In this document: piece after piece, positions 54,903 through 63,109 of the stretch
Numbering within the stretch: position 1 is the stretch's first letter
Layout: the number at the start of each line of letters is the position of its first letter
NCBI RefSeq assembly: GCF_001632805.1
Contig: NZ_CP007220.1
Span: 1,116,001-1,180,000, forward strand
Direction of reading: 5' to 3'
Origin: Mycobacteroides chelonae CCUG 47445
GTDB taxonomy: Bacteria; Actinomycetota; Actinomycetes; Mycobacteriales; Mycobacteriaceae
DNA length: 64,000 nt
Position numbers and translations under genes: made by a program
Notes under the pieces: model-generated
The model's database searches: none
What the model saw: only the letters and a program-made list of their open reading frames with translations
Told to the model about the DNA's origin: nothing

Positions 54903-56120
54903 CTAGGCGAGGCGCTCGATGACCATCGCCATACCCTGGCCGCCGCCGACACACATGGTCTCGACACCGAAGGTCTTGTCGTAGGTGGTCAGGTTGTTGA
55001 GCAGGGTGGCGGTGATGCGCGCACCGGTCATACCGAAGGGGTGTCCCAGGGCGATGGCACCGCCGGAGACGTTGAGCTTGTCCTCGTCGATACCGAGCTC
55101 ACGAGCCGAGCCCAGCACCTGCACCGCGAACGCCTCGTTGATCTCGAACAGGTCGATATCGCCAATCGTCTTGCCGGCGTTCGCCAGTGCACGCTTGGTG
55201 GCCTCGATCGGGCCCAGGCCCATGATCTCCGGGGACAGGCCGGACACACCGGTGGACACGACGCGAGCCAGCGGGGTCAGGCCCAGCTCCTTGGCGCGCG
55301 TGTCGCTCAGGATGACCAGCGCGGCCGCGCCGTCGTTGAGCGGGCAGGCGTTACCGGCGGTGATGGTGCCGTTGGGGCGGAAGACCGGCTTCAGCTGGCT
55401 GATCGCCTCGTAGGTGGTGCCGGCACGCGGGCCGTCGTCCTTGGACACCACGGTGCCGTCGGCCAGGGTCACCGGGGTGATCTCACGCTCGAAAAAGCCG
55501 TCGGCGATGGCCTTTTCGGCCCGGTTCTGGCTGCGCACGCCCCAGTGGTCCTGGTCCTCGCGGCTGATGCCGGTGTGCAGCGCCACGTTCTCGGCGGTCT
55601 GGCCCATCGCGATGTAGACATCGGGGGTCAGGCTGTCGTTACGCGGGTCATGCCATTCGGTGGCACCCTGCGCGGCAGTGGCGGTGCGAGCCTCGGCATC
55701 GGCGTACAGCGGGTTGTGGCTGTCCGGCCAGCCGTCGGAGGTGCCCTTCGGGAAACGTGAAACCGTCTCCACGCCAGCAGAAATGAAGGCGTGGCCTTCA
55801 CCGGCCTTGATGGCATGCAATGCCATACGGGTGGTCTGCAGCGAGGACGAGCAGTAGCGGTTGACCGTGGTACCGGGCAGGAAGTCGTAGCCCAACTGCA
55901 CCGCTACGGCGCGACCGATGTTGAAACCGGCCTCGCCACCGGGCTGACCGCAGCCCAGCATCAGGTCGTCGATGTCCTTGGGATCCAGTGCGGGCACCTT
56001 GTCGAGCGCGGCGCGCACCATCTGCGCGGCCAGGTCATCCGGCCGCATGCTCACCAACGAGCCCTTGCCTGCGCGCCCGATCGGGGAGCGAGCGAGGGAA
56101 ACGATCACGGCTTCGGGCAT
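54903..56120 (-). CDS. Acetyl-CoA acetyltransferase / thiolase (FadA3-like)
   Basis: 405 residues. The thiolase triad is visible: nucleophile C90 in NRYCSSSLQT, the His of GGAIALGHPFGMTGAR, and the second Cys in METMCVGGGQG. Works either in beta-oxidation thiolysis or acetoacetyl-CoA synthesis. By gene order it corresponds to fadA3 (Rv1074c). A KstR-like site lies 25 bases before the ATG, so a lipid or sterol catabolic role is worth considering. Confidence 0.93.
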   Translation of the reverse strand: MPEAVIVSLARSPIGRAGKGSLVSMRPDDLAAQMVRAALDKVPALDPKDIDDLMLGCGQPGGEAGFNIGRAVAVQLGYDFLPGTTVNRYCSSSLQTTRMALHAIKAGEGHAFISAGVETVSRFPKGTSDGWPDSHNPLYADAEARTATAAQGATEWHDPRNDSLTPDVYIAMGQTAENVALHTGISREDQDHWGVRSQNRAEKAIADGFFEREITPVTLADGTVVSKDDGPRAGTTYEAISQLKPVFRPNGTITAGNACPLNDGAAALVILSDTRAKELGLTPLARVVSTGVSGLSPEIMGLGPIEATKRALANAGKTIGDIDLFEINEAFAVQVLGSARELGIDEDKLNVSGGAIALGHPFGMTGARITATLLNNLTTYDKTFGVETMCVGGGQGMAMVIERLA

Positions 56121-56144
56121 GAAAACTCCTGAATATAGGGGAAT

Positions 56145-56158
56145 TAGTACTGGTTCTA
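56145..56158. promoter_or_regulatory. KstR-like operator upstream of the thiolase gene
   Basis: TAGTACTGGTTCTA fits the known KstR consensus TnnAACnnGTTnnA at every fixed position but one (T for A at position 4). It is embedded in a longer dyad with GGGGA and TCCCC on its outer edges. Its place just before the thiolase start suits a repressor site. Confidence 0.5.
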
Positions 56159-56261
56159 CTCCCCTGGAATCTAATGCAGGGACACGGCGGGCAGGTCGTC
56201 GGCCCGGGCGGTAGGCAGGTATGCGGCCGATGACATGCGTCGGGCGACGCGCATGGCTGTG

Positions 56262-56729
56262 CTAGCGGGCATATGCCTGAGCACGCACCGGTAGCCAGAC
56301 GAGCGCGACCAGGGCAACGCCGCCGATGCCCAGCGGCACATCGCCGATCAGATGCATGTGATGCGTCGGCGCGAGAGCCATGATCGCCATCGACAGCATG
56401 TGCAATGACTCGCACACGAGGAACACATCGACGGCCGCGCGGTACTTGACGGGATCGCCCGCCGCCACGGCTAGACAGATTCCAAGCCCGATGTTGAGCG
56501 CCGCGATCATGACCACGTACTCGAATCCGCCACCCGCGCCCCAGGCGCCCAGTTTCCCGATCGTCGAGTGGTGCTCGTTCGCCAGTGATGTGTTGGCCAC
56601 GGGCACTGTGATCAGGAAGAACGCCACGAAGACGAGGCCGGTGGTGCGCAGCACAAACGGCACCAGCGGTGAGTAGATATCGCCGAGTCGCCAGCCAGTA
56701 CGACGATTGTCGCCGACATGAGTTCCCAT
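56262..56729 (-). CDS. Four-helix membrane protein of unknown function
   Basis: 155 residues with about four hydrophobic segments: TTGLVFVAFFLITVPVA, YVVMIAALNIGLGICLAVAA, VDVFLVCESLHMLSMAIMAL, and LGIGGVALVALVWLPVRA. Small charged loops carry His residues (NEHHS, THHMHL). It resembles uncharacterised DUF6632-type proteins, by layout only. A TetR-type palindrome sits 14-29 bases before its start, so it is probably under a TetR repressor encoded elsewhere. Confidence 0.72.
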   Translation of the reverse strand: MGTHVGDNRRTGWRLGDIYSPLVPFVLRTTGLVFVAFFLITVPVANTSLANEHHSTIGKLGAWGAGGGFEYVVMIAALNIGLGICLAVAAGDPVKYRAAVDVFLVCESLHMLSMAIMALAPTHHMHLIGDVPLGIGGVALVALVWLPVRAQAYAR

Positions 56730-56742
56730 GATTCGAAGCTAG

Positions 56743-56758
56743 TATACCGATCGGTCTA
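56743..56758. promoter_or_regulatory. TetR-type palindromic operator
   Basis: TATACCGATCGGTCTA is a near-perfect palindrome with the perfect core ACCGATCGGT (56746-56755), the usual shape of TetR-family sites in mycobacteria. It lies directly upstream of the four-helix membrane protein gene. No TetR gene is adjacent. Confidence 0.55.
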
Positions 56759-56767
56759 CCGTCAACG

Positions 56768-57787
56768 TCAGACGTTTACCGCTTCCGGTTCGGAATGCTG
56801 GTTGACCGCCACCCCGAGCTCCGCGGCGCTGCGCCGCCAGATCCGTCCCAGAACGCGTATCCGGGCACTCATGGTCTGCGATTCCGCGGCAGCGGACACC
56901 CAGGGCAAATCGGGGATGGGGCCGCCCGTCCACTCGCCGAGGGCGTGCGCGACAGCCGGTAGCAGTAGGCGTGCTGCCAGTGCATATCCGGCTGCCGAGG
57001 GGTGGTAGTGGTCGTCGGCGAACATCTCTTCCGGTGCCTGCAGAAACTCCGGTGACAGCAGATCGGCAAGCGGAACCGGCACCCCGCCGGAGGCTCGCAC
57101 CGCTGCCGCCTGGAAATGGGCCAGGCGTAGCCCGCGAGAGCGCACCACCGCGCGCAACGGCTGCGGTATGGCGGTGATCACCCCGAAATCGGGGCAGGTG
57201 CCCACCACCACGGCCGAGCCGGCCGTGCGCAGTCGCCGGATCGCGTCGCCCAGTCGCTGCGCGGAGGCGCGCACCGCGTTGAGCGAGGTCACGTCGTTCG
57301 CGCCGATCATGATCACGGCGAGATCCGGCGGCGGGCCGATGATCGACATGGCGTCGATCTGGGCGGCCAGCCCCTTGGACGTTGCGCCCGATATCGCCTT
57401 GGTGGACAGCCGGATTCGCTTCCCGGACTCTTCGGCCAAACCGCGGGCCAGCAGCACTCCCGGTACCTCGTCGGGGACGTGGCAGCCGTATCCGGTGGCG
57501 GTGGAGTCTCCGAAAATCGCCAGGTGCAGGTCGAATTCCACGCCCCGGCTGTACCTGGTCACCGGGCCGCCGCCCTGTACGTAAATGCCGTCCGCAACCG
57601 GGGGAGCGTCGTGAGTCTTCGGGATCACCAGGCGAACCTGCCTGGCCTGCGCGTTCAGGAAGCTGTACGCCCCCCAGAGCCCGGTACCCATCGCCGCGCC
57701 CGCGGCCCCGGTGCTCAGGGCTGCCCAGATCGTCCGTCTGCGTGTGGCGAGGATGCTCACGGTGGCTATTTTCACGGAAGGCGACAC
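56768..57787 (-). CDS. Secreted SGNH/GDSL-family esterase (Rv1075c-like)
   Basis: Up to 339 residues; homologous proteins begin near the GTG at 57760, so the first nine codons may not be translated. An N-terminal hydrophobic segment (about residues 22-40) exports or anchors it. SGNH blocks are GDSTATGYG (nucleophile Ser), MIGANDVTSL, and DDHYHPSAAGY (Asp-x-x-His). It probably hydrolyses esters of cell-envelope or host lipids. Divergent from lipU, with an inverted repeat in the shared promoter region. Confidence 0.87.
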   Translation of the reverse strand: MSPSVKIATVSILATRRRTIWAALSTGAAGAAMGTGLWGAYSFLNAQARQVRLVIPKTHDAPPVADGIYVQGGGPVTRYSRGVEFDLHLAIFGDSTATGYGCHVPDEVPGVLLARGLAEESGKRIRLSTKAISGATSKGLAAQIDAMSIIGPPPDLAVIMIGANDVTSLNAVRASAQRLGDAIRRLRTAGSAVVVGTCPDFGVITAIPQPLRAVVRSRGLRLAHFQAAAVRASGGVPVPLADLLSPEFLQAPEEMFADDHYHPSAAGYALAARLLLPAVAHALGEWTGGPIPDLPWVSAAAESQTMSARIRVLGRIWRRSAAELGVAVNQHSEPEAVNV

Positions 57788-57886
57788 ACCGCGCCAGTCC
57801 TCTGACCAGCATCACGCGAAATGAGGCGTGGACGATGCGGTATCGAAAGCGGTTCGTTGCCTGTTGATAGGTATAGTCCATCGGAC

Positions 57887-57903
57887 GCTAGCTGGCAGCT
57901 AGC
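57887..57903. promoter_or_regulatory. Perfect inverted repeat in the SGNH esterase/lipU divergent promoter
   Basis: GCTAGCTG (57887-57894) and CAGCTAGC (57896-57903) flank a single G. It lies 48 bases before the lipU ATG and 100 bases before the divergent esterase gene, a natural operator position for coordinated control. Confidence 0.55.
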
Positions 57904-57950
57904 AGTCTGAAGCGTCACAGGACACTGGCTAGGCAAAGGAGCCTGAACAG

Positions 57951-59027
57951 ATGACCGCACCGAAGCGCGCCCCCGAATACGGGCCTGCAGGGTCGATGGG
58001 ATCTTCCCTGAACACGCTGGTACGCGCCTTTCCGATGAGCGATGGCGCCGCAGCCGAAGTGATCGAGGACGCGGCCAGTCTGGCCGCACGAGTCCTCGGA
58101 TTCGGTGTCCGAATGACGGTGCGCACGGTGCTGCAGATCGGCAGCCACGCCCCTACGCTCCCGTACCCGTTTGGGCTGCTCGAAGAGCTGGGCCGCTTCC
58201 TGGTTCCCCCGCGCGGCACGGTCAAGGCGACGGTGACGCTGCCGAACACCAATGCGCGGTTGATTCGCGCCCAGGGTGTCGGTCCGGTGGACGGCACCGG
58301 ACGCGTGGTCTTGTACCTGCACGGCGGCGCCTTCATCGTGGGCGGTCCAAACACCCACAGCGCCTTGGTGTCCACCATCTCCCAGCACGCGGACGCACCG
58401 TGTCTGCTGGTCGACTACCGGATGCCGCCCAAGGCCTCCCTGGACCAGGCGGTCGACGACTGCCTGGACGGGTACCGCTGGCTGCGCGGGCAGGGCTACG
58501 CGCCGGAACAGATCGTATTCGCGGGCGATTCTGCCGGCGGTTTTCTCTCGGTGGCGGTGGCCCAGCGGCTGCTCGCAGAGGACGGTGAGGTCCCGGCCGC
58601 GCTGGCCCTCATCTCGCCACTGATCGAGCTGGATCCGGCGCCCAAGGTCGCGCATGAGAACGCCAAGACCGATGTCATGCTGCCGCCCAACTGTTTTGAG
58701 GCGCTGCAGAAGATCCTTACCAAGGCCGGAGGTGGCGTTCCGCCCCAGGAGATCATCGACAAGGTCGACGGCCGGATGCCGCAGACTCTGGTGCATTGCT
58801 CCGGCTCGGAGGTGCTGTTGTACGACGCGCGCCTGCTGGGGCAGCGCCTCGCCGAGCAGGGTGTGCCGGTGGAGATCAAGGTCTGGCCCGGTCAGATGCA
58901 CGTCTTCCAGGTGGCGACCAAGGTCGTGCCCGAGGCCAAGAGGTCCCTGGCGCAGATCGGCCAGTACATCCGCGACGCCGTGCCCGAGACTTCCTCGGCC
59001 GAGTTCGTCGCACCCGCGGCGGTTTGA
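57951..59027 (+). CDS. lipU: Hormone-sensitive-lipase-family esterase LipU
   Basis: 358 residues. The HSL oxyanion motif is HGGAFIVGG near residue 124, the nucleophile elbow FAGDSAGGFLS near residue 193, an acidic residue expected in VLLYDARLL, and the catalytic His in WPGQMHVFQ near residue 316. Acts on short-chain esters and possibly lipids. It starts 9 bases after AAAGGAG. It matches lipU (Rv1076) in order and size. Confidence 0.92.
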   Translation: MTAPKRAPEYGPAGSMGSSLNTLVRAFPMSDGAAAEVIEDAASLAARVLGFGVRMTVRTVLQIGSHAPTLPYPFGLLEELGRFLVPPRGTVKATVTLPNTNARLIRAQGVGPVDGTGRVVLYLHGGAFIVGGPNTHSALVSTISQHADAPCLLVDYRMPPKASLDQAVDDCLDGYRWLRGQGYAPEQIVFAGDSAGGFLSVAVAQRLLAEDGEVPAALALISPLIELDPAPKVAHENAKTDVMLPPNCFEALQKILTKAGGGVPPQEIIDKVDGRMPQTLVHCSGSEVLLYDARLLGQRLAEQGVPVEIKVWPGQMHVFQVATKVVPEAKRSLAQIGQYIRDAVPETSSAEFVAPAAV

Positions 59028-59084
59028 TCGCTCCGTCAGCTCCCCTGTGCGCGGGCCGGCCGCCGGTCTAATAGCGTTACCGGT

Positions 59085-60482
59085 ATGCGCATTGCCCAGC
59101 ATGTCTCCGATCTGATCGGTAACACCCCCCTTGTCCAGCTCAACTCGGTGGTGCCCGCGGGTGGCGCGGTTGTGGCGGCCAAGATCGAGTACCTGAATCC
59201 CGGCGGTAGCTCCAAGGACCGCATCGCCGTCAAGATGATCGAGGCGGCCGAGGAAGCGGGCCTGCTCAAGCCCGGTGGCACCATCGTCGAACCCACATCG
59301 GGCAACACCGGCGTCGGACTGGCACTGGTGGCCCAGCGCAAGGGCTATCACTGCGTGTTCGTGTGCCCCGACAAGGTCAGCGAAGACAAGCGGAATGTGT
59401 TGCGGGCCTACGGGGCCGAGGTCGTGGTGTGCCCCACGGCCGTACCACCGGAGCACCCGGACAGCTACTACAACGTTTCGGACCGTCTGGTGCGTGAGAT
59501 CGAGGGCGCCTGGAAGCCCGACCAATACTCCAATCCGAACGGACCGGCCAGCCACTACGAGACCACCGGACCGGAGATCTGGGCCGACACCGACGGCAAG
59601 ATCACCCATTTCGTCGCCGGAGTGGGAACCGGAGGGACCATTACCGGTGCGGGCCGATACCTCAAGGAGGTCTCGGGAGGCGCGGTGAAGGTCGTCGGTG
59701 CGGATCCGGAGGGGTCCGTGTACTCCGGAGGGACGGGCCGCCCGTACCTCGTCGAGGGTGTGGGAGAGGACTTTTGGCCCACCGCCTACGACCCGAGCGT
59801 GGTCGATGAGGTCATCGCGGTATCCGACGCCGACTCGTTCGAGATGACACGACGGCTCGCGCGCGAAGAAGGGTTGCTGGTCGGCGGATCCTGCGGCATG
59901 GCCGTGGTGGCGGCAATTCGACTGGCCGAGAAGGCCGGACCCGACGCCGTGATCGTGGTGCTGTTGCCGGACGGTGGCCGCGGGTACCTGTCCAAGGTGT
60001 TCAACGACTCCTGGATGTCCTCCTACGGCTTCCTGCGCAGCCGCCTCGACGGCAGCAAGTCCGAGCCCACCGTCGGCGATGTGTTGCGTGGAAAGTCCGG
60101 TGCGCTACCGGATTTGGTGCACACCCACCCGTCGGAGACGGTGCGCGATGCCATCGAGATCTTGCGTGAGTACGGGGTGTCGCAGATGCCTGTCGTCGGC
60201 GCCGAGCCGCCCGTCATGGCCGGCGAGGTCGCCGGGTCGGTGTCCGAAAGGGAGCTGCTGTCAGCGGTATTCGAGGGCCGGGCGCAACTGGCCGATGCCG
60301 TGTCCCAGCACATGAGTCCGCCGTTGCCACTGGTGGGTGCCGGCGAACCGCTGAGCACCGCGGGGTCCATGTTGCGCGACACCGACGCGGTGATGGTTAT
60401 CGACGAGGGCAAGCCCGTCGGTGTCATTACCCGCCATGACCTGCTCGGATTCGTATCCTCCGGTAGAGGCGTGCGGCACTGA
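59085..60482 (+). CDS. cbs: Cystathionine beta-synthase
   Basis: 465 residues. The PLP domain has GNTPLVQLN, the Schiff-base K44 in GGSSKDRIA, PTSGNTGVGLA and GVGTGGTITGAGRY. Two C-terminal CBS domains (about 340-460) follow, with VRDAIEILREYGVSQMPVV and DAVMVIDEGKPVGVITRHDLL. Condenses homocysteine and serine into cystathionine, the first step of reverse transsulfuration. TAGCGT at 59072-59077 seven bases before the ATG suggests a leaderless start. Confidence 0.96.
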   Translation: MRIAQHVSDLIGNTPLVQLNSVVPAGGAVVAAKIEYLNPGGSSKDRIAVKMIEAAEEAGLLKPGGTIVEPTSGNTGVGLALVAQRKGYHCVFVCPDKVSEDKRNVLRAYGAEVVVCPTAVPPEHPDSYYNVSDRLVREIEGAWKPDQYSNPNGPASHYETTGPEIWADTDGKITHFVAGVGTGGTITGAGRYLKEVSGGAVKVVGADPEGSVYSGGTGRPYLVEGVGEDFWPTAYDPSVVDEVIAVSDADSFEMTRRLAREEGLLVGGSCGMAVVAAIRLAEKAGPDAVIVVLLPDGGRGYLSKVFNDSWMSSYGFLRSRLDGSKSEPTVGDVLRGKSGALPDLVHTHPSETVRDAIEILREYGVSQMPVVGAEPPVMAGEVAGSVSERELLSAVFEGRAQLADAVSQHMSPPLPLVGAGEPLSTAGSMLRDTDAVMVIDEGKPVGVITRHDLLGFVSSGRGVRH

Positions 60483-60588
60483 ATTTGGTCCCAAATCGTT
60501 TCGCAGAAGCCAACCTGTGGAAACGCTGAAAGCGTAATGTCCTCTGTTGCTCGACGCTCATGCGTGCCATACGAACTGGAGGACAACC

Positions 60589-61161
60589 GTGACTGAAGTT
60601 CCACCACCCTTGCCGCAGGATCCGGGCGGTTACCCGCCGCCTCCGCCGGCAGCCGGTGCACCAGGTCTACCGGGCGGCAATTTCGAAATCTGGCTCCGGC
60701 GTGTCGGTGCCTACATCATCGACGTCATTCCGGTGGCTCTGCTGAGCGGTATCGGCGGCGGAATCGCGGGCGGAACCGCTACGACCGCTGATTGCATCAG
60801 CGACTCCTACGGCGACCCCATGACCGGCGGAATGAGCTACATCAGCTGCCAGCCGGAGTACACCGGCGTGGGCTGGGCCGCCTACATTCTGTTCACCCTC
60901 GCGGCGATCGCGTTCGCGGTGTGGAACTGGGGCCTGAAGCAGGGCACCACCGGATCGAGCATCGGCAAGGGCCTGCTCGGTATCCGGGTACTGGGTGAGG
61001 CGACCGGCCAGCCGATCGGATTCGGCATGTCCGTCGTCCGTCAGATCGCGCACTTCTTGGACGCGGTCATCTGTTACATCGGCTTCCTGCTGCCGTTGTT
61101 CACGGCCAAACGGCAGACGATCGCCGACATGCTAGTGAAGACCGTAGTCGTTCCCAAGTAG
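60589..61161 (+). CDS. pra: RDD-family membrane protein, Pro-rich antigen homolog (Pra)
   Basis: 190 residues from the GTG at 60589, six bases after GGAGGACAACC. A Pro-rich N-terminal 28 residues (PPLPQDPGGYPPPPPAAG) precede an RDD domain with three to four helices: RRVGAYIIDVIPVALLSG, WAAYILFTLAAIAFAVWNWG and FLDAVICYIGFLLPLF. The QGTTGSSIGKGLLGIRVL and KRQTIADMLVKTVVV segments are typical RDD. It lies between cbs and metB as in M. tuberculosis (Rv1078). Function unclear. Confidence 0.88.
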   Translation: MTEVPPPLPQDPGGYPPPPPAAGAPGLPGGNFEIWLRRVGAYIIDVIPVALLSGIGGGIAGGTATTADCISDSYGDPMTGGMSYISCQPEYTGVGWAAYILFTLAAIAFAVWNWGLKQGTTGSSIGKGLLGIRVLGEATGQPIGFGMSVVRQIAHFLDAVICYIGFLLPLFTAKRQTIADMLVKTVVVPK

Positions 61162-61224
61162 AAGTAACCCGTTCGGCGGCGTTGGGCTGTCTCACGTCAC
61201 GCGGTCCGTATAGGCTCGGACCCG

Positions 61225-62397
61225 ATGAGTGAGCAGCGCAGCGCCGCCGACGCGTCTCGGTGGCAAGGGTTTTCCACACGGGCCATCCATGGCGGTTTCC
61301 ATGCCGATCCGCAGACCGGTGCGGTCAACGTGCCGATCTATGCCAGCTCGACCTTCGCCCAGGATGGCGTCGGCCAGCTGCGCGGTGGATTCGAGTACGC
61401 GCGTACCGGCAACCCCACTCGAGCGGTTCTTGAAGCCTCGCTGGCCGCATTGGAGGACGCCCACTTCGGCAGGGCGTTCGCATCGGGTATGGCGGCCACC
61501 GACTGCGTGCTGCGCGCGTTGTTGCGCCCCGGCGATCACCTGATCATCCCCAACGACGCCTATGGCGGCACCTTCCGGCTGATCGACAAGGTGTTCTCGC
61601 AGTGGGGAATTAGCCACACACCTGTTCCGGTGGCCGATGTCGACGCCATTCGCACCGCCATCACCCCCCAGACCAAGCTGATCTGGCTGGAGACACCCAC
61701 CAATCCGCTGCTGAGCATCGCCGATATCGCGGCCGTGGCCCAGGTGGCTGCCGAGTATTCCGTGAAGCTCTTGGTGGACAACACCTTCGCATCGCCCGCG
61801 CTGCAGCAGCCGCTGAATCTGGGTGCCGATATCGCGTTGCATTCCACCACCAAATACATTGGCGGACACTCCGATGTGGTGGGCGGCGCCCTGCTCACCA
61901 ACGACGAGGAATTGGATACCGCGTTCGCCTTCCTGCAGAACGGGTCGGGCGCTGTACCGGGCCCGTTCGATGCCTACCTCACCTATCGGGGTATCAAGAC
62001 ATTGGCGTTGCGCATGCAGCGGCACAGTGAGAATGCTCAGACGGTCGCCGAGTTCTTGGCGGGGCACCCCGCGGTCGCCAACACCATCTACCCGGGCCTG
62101 GACCGTCATCCCGGACATGCGGTGGCGGCCAAGCAGATGCGCGGATTCGGCGGCATGATCAGCGTGCGCCTCGCCGGAGGACGTCAGGCCGCGCTCGATT
62201 TGTGCTCGCGAACAGAGCTTTTCATTCTCGCTGAATCCTTGGGCGGCGTGGAGTCGCTGATCGAGCATCCGGGCGCGATGACGCACGCGTCGACCGCCGG
62301 ATCGCTGCTGGAGGTACCCGAGGACTTGGTGCGGTTGTCCGTGGGTATCGAAGAGGTCGGCGACTTGATCGGAGATCTCGAACAAGCCTTGCGCTAG
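61225..62397 (+). CDS. metB: Cystathionine gamma-synthase / gamma-lyase
   Basis: 390 residues of the Cys/Met PLP family: SSTFAQDG near residue 41, YARTGNPTR near 58, the PLP lysine K210 in HSTTKYIGGHSDVVGG, and a C-terminal SLGGVESLIEHPGAMTH. Either makes cystathionine from an acyl-homoserine and cysteine, or splits it, the second step of reverse transsulfuration with Cbs. GGTCCG...CGGACC (61203-61222) forms a dyad over the likely TAGGCT -10 (61211-61216) just before the ATG. Confidence 0.94.
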   Translation: MSEQRSAADASRWQGFSTRAIHGGFHADPQTGAVNVPIYASSTFAQDGVGQLRGGFEYARTGNPTRAVLEASLAALEDAHFGRAFASGMAATDCVLRALLRPGDHLIIPNDAYGGTFRLIDKVFSQWGISHTPVPVADVDAIRTAITPQTKLIWLETPTNPLLSIADIAAVAQVAAEYSVKLLVDNTFASPALQQPLNLGADIALHSTTKYIGGHSDVVGGALLTNDEELDTAFAFLQNGSGAVPGPFDAYLTYRGIKTLALRMQRHSENAQTVAEFLAGHPAVANTIYPGLDRHPGHAVAAKQMRGFGGMISVRLAGGRQAALDLCSRTELFILAESLGGVESLIEHPGAMTHASTAGSLLEVPEDLVRLSVGIEEVGDLIGDLEQALR

Positions 62398-62408
62398 GCG
62401 CGTCGCGT

Positions 62409-63080
62409 CTAGTTCATCGAGTGCAGGGCCGCGGAGATCACCGCGCCGGTCACGGCGAGATTGACCGCCGGGCCGCGATTGTCACGAACCTGGGCCGCCC
62501 AGCCGCCGTCGGCGATGGTCTGCGACCACCGGGACACCTGCTGCTTGCCGACGGGATCCAGGCTCAGTATCGCGTCGAATCCGTTGACCCCGTGCAGTAC
62601 TGCGATGATCGCGGCCGTGCTGGGAGCGGGCGGGGCATAGTGGAACAACACATCCGTGACGCCCTGTCGCACCGCGTTCGCACGCTCGTTGTTGGTCACC
62701 GGCCAGTACTTCTCCGGGAAGAGCCGGCTGCCCATGCGAACCGTGTGGATATCCCCGGTGATCTCCAGCCTGTGCAGCATCTGGGAGTTGACGCCGCGAC
62801 CAACCTTGGTGATCGCCTCGGTCGGGCTCATCGGCCGTCGTCGCAGCCGGTGCACCGCCCTGTCGAGCACGGGATCCCCGATATCGGGCGCCTGTAGCAC
62901 CAGCAGATCGCCGGCCTTCCCCGGTTCACCGTGGGTGGCCGGCCGGACGCGTTGTGCCAGAGCAAGATCCAGAATGATCGCGGCGGCGAGCGCCTGCGTA
63001 CGCCGATCCTTGTCCAGCAGCGGCCGTCCGGAGGCATTGTTCAGCAACAGAAGCAGGAGGTCCTCCGCAATCTGTGGCAT
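62409..63080 (-). CDS. GPP34/GOLPH3-domain protein
   Basis: 223 residues from the ATG at 63080. The N-terminus MPQIAEDLLLLLLNNASGRP, then ALAAAIILDLALAQRV and LHRLEITGDIHTVR, matches the GPP34 domain of eukaryotic GOLPH3/Vps74, which binds phosphoinositides and Golgi enzymes. A hydrophobic LLLLLL loop and basic residues could bind acidic lipid. Bacterial copies are common in actinobacteria and of unknown role. Divergent from the threonine dehydratase gene 30 bases away. Confidence 0.87.
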   Translation of the reverse strand: MPQIAEDLLLLLLNNASGRPLLDKDRRTQALAAAIILDLALAQRVRPATHGEPGKAGDLLVLQAPDIGDPVLDRAVHRLRRRPMSPTEAITKVGRGVNSQMLHRLEITGDIHTVRMGSRLFPEKYWPVTNNERANAVRQGVTDVLFHYAPPAPSTAAIIAVLHGVNGFDAILSLDPVGKQQVSRWSQTIADGGWAAQVRDNRGPAVNLAVTGAVISAALHSMN

Positions 63081-63109
63081 GAGGGGACAATAGCGGCAGA
63101 ACTGGTGAC

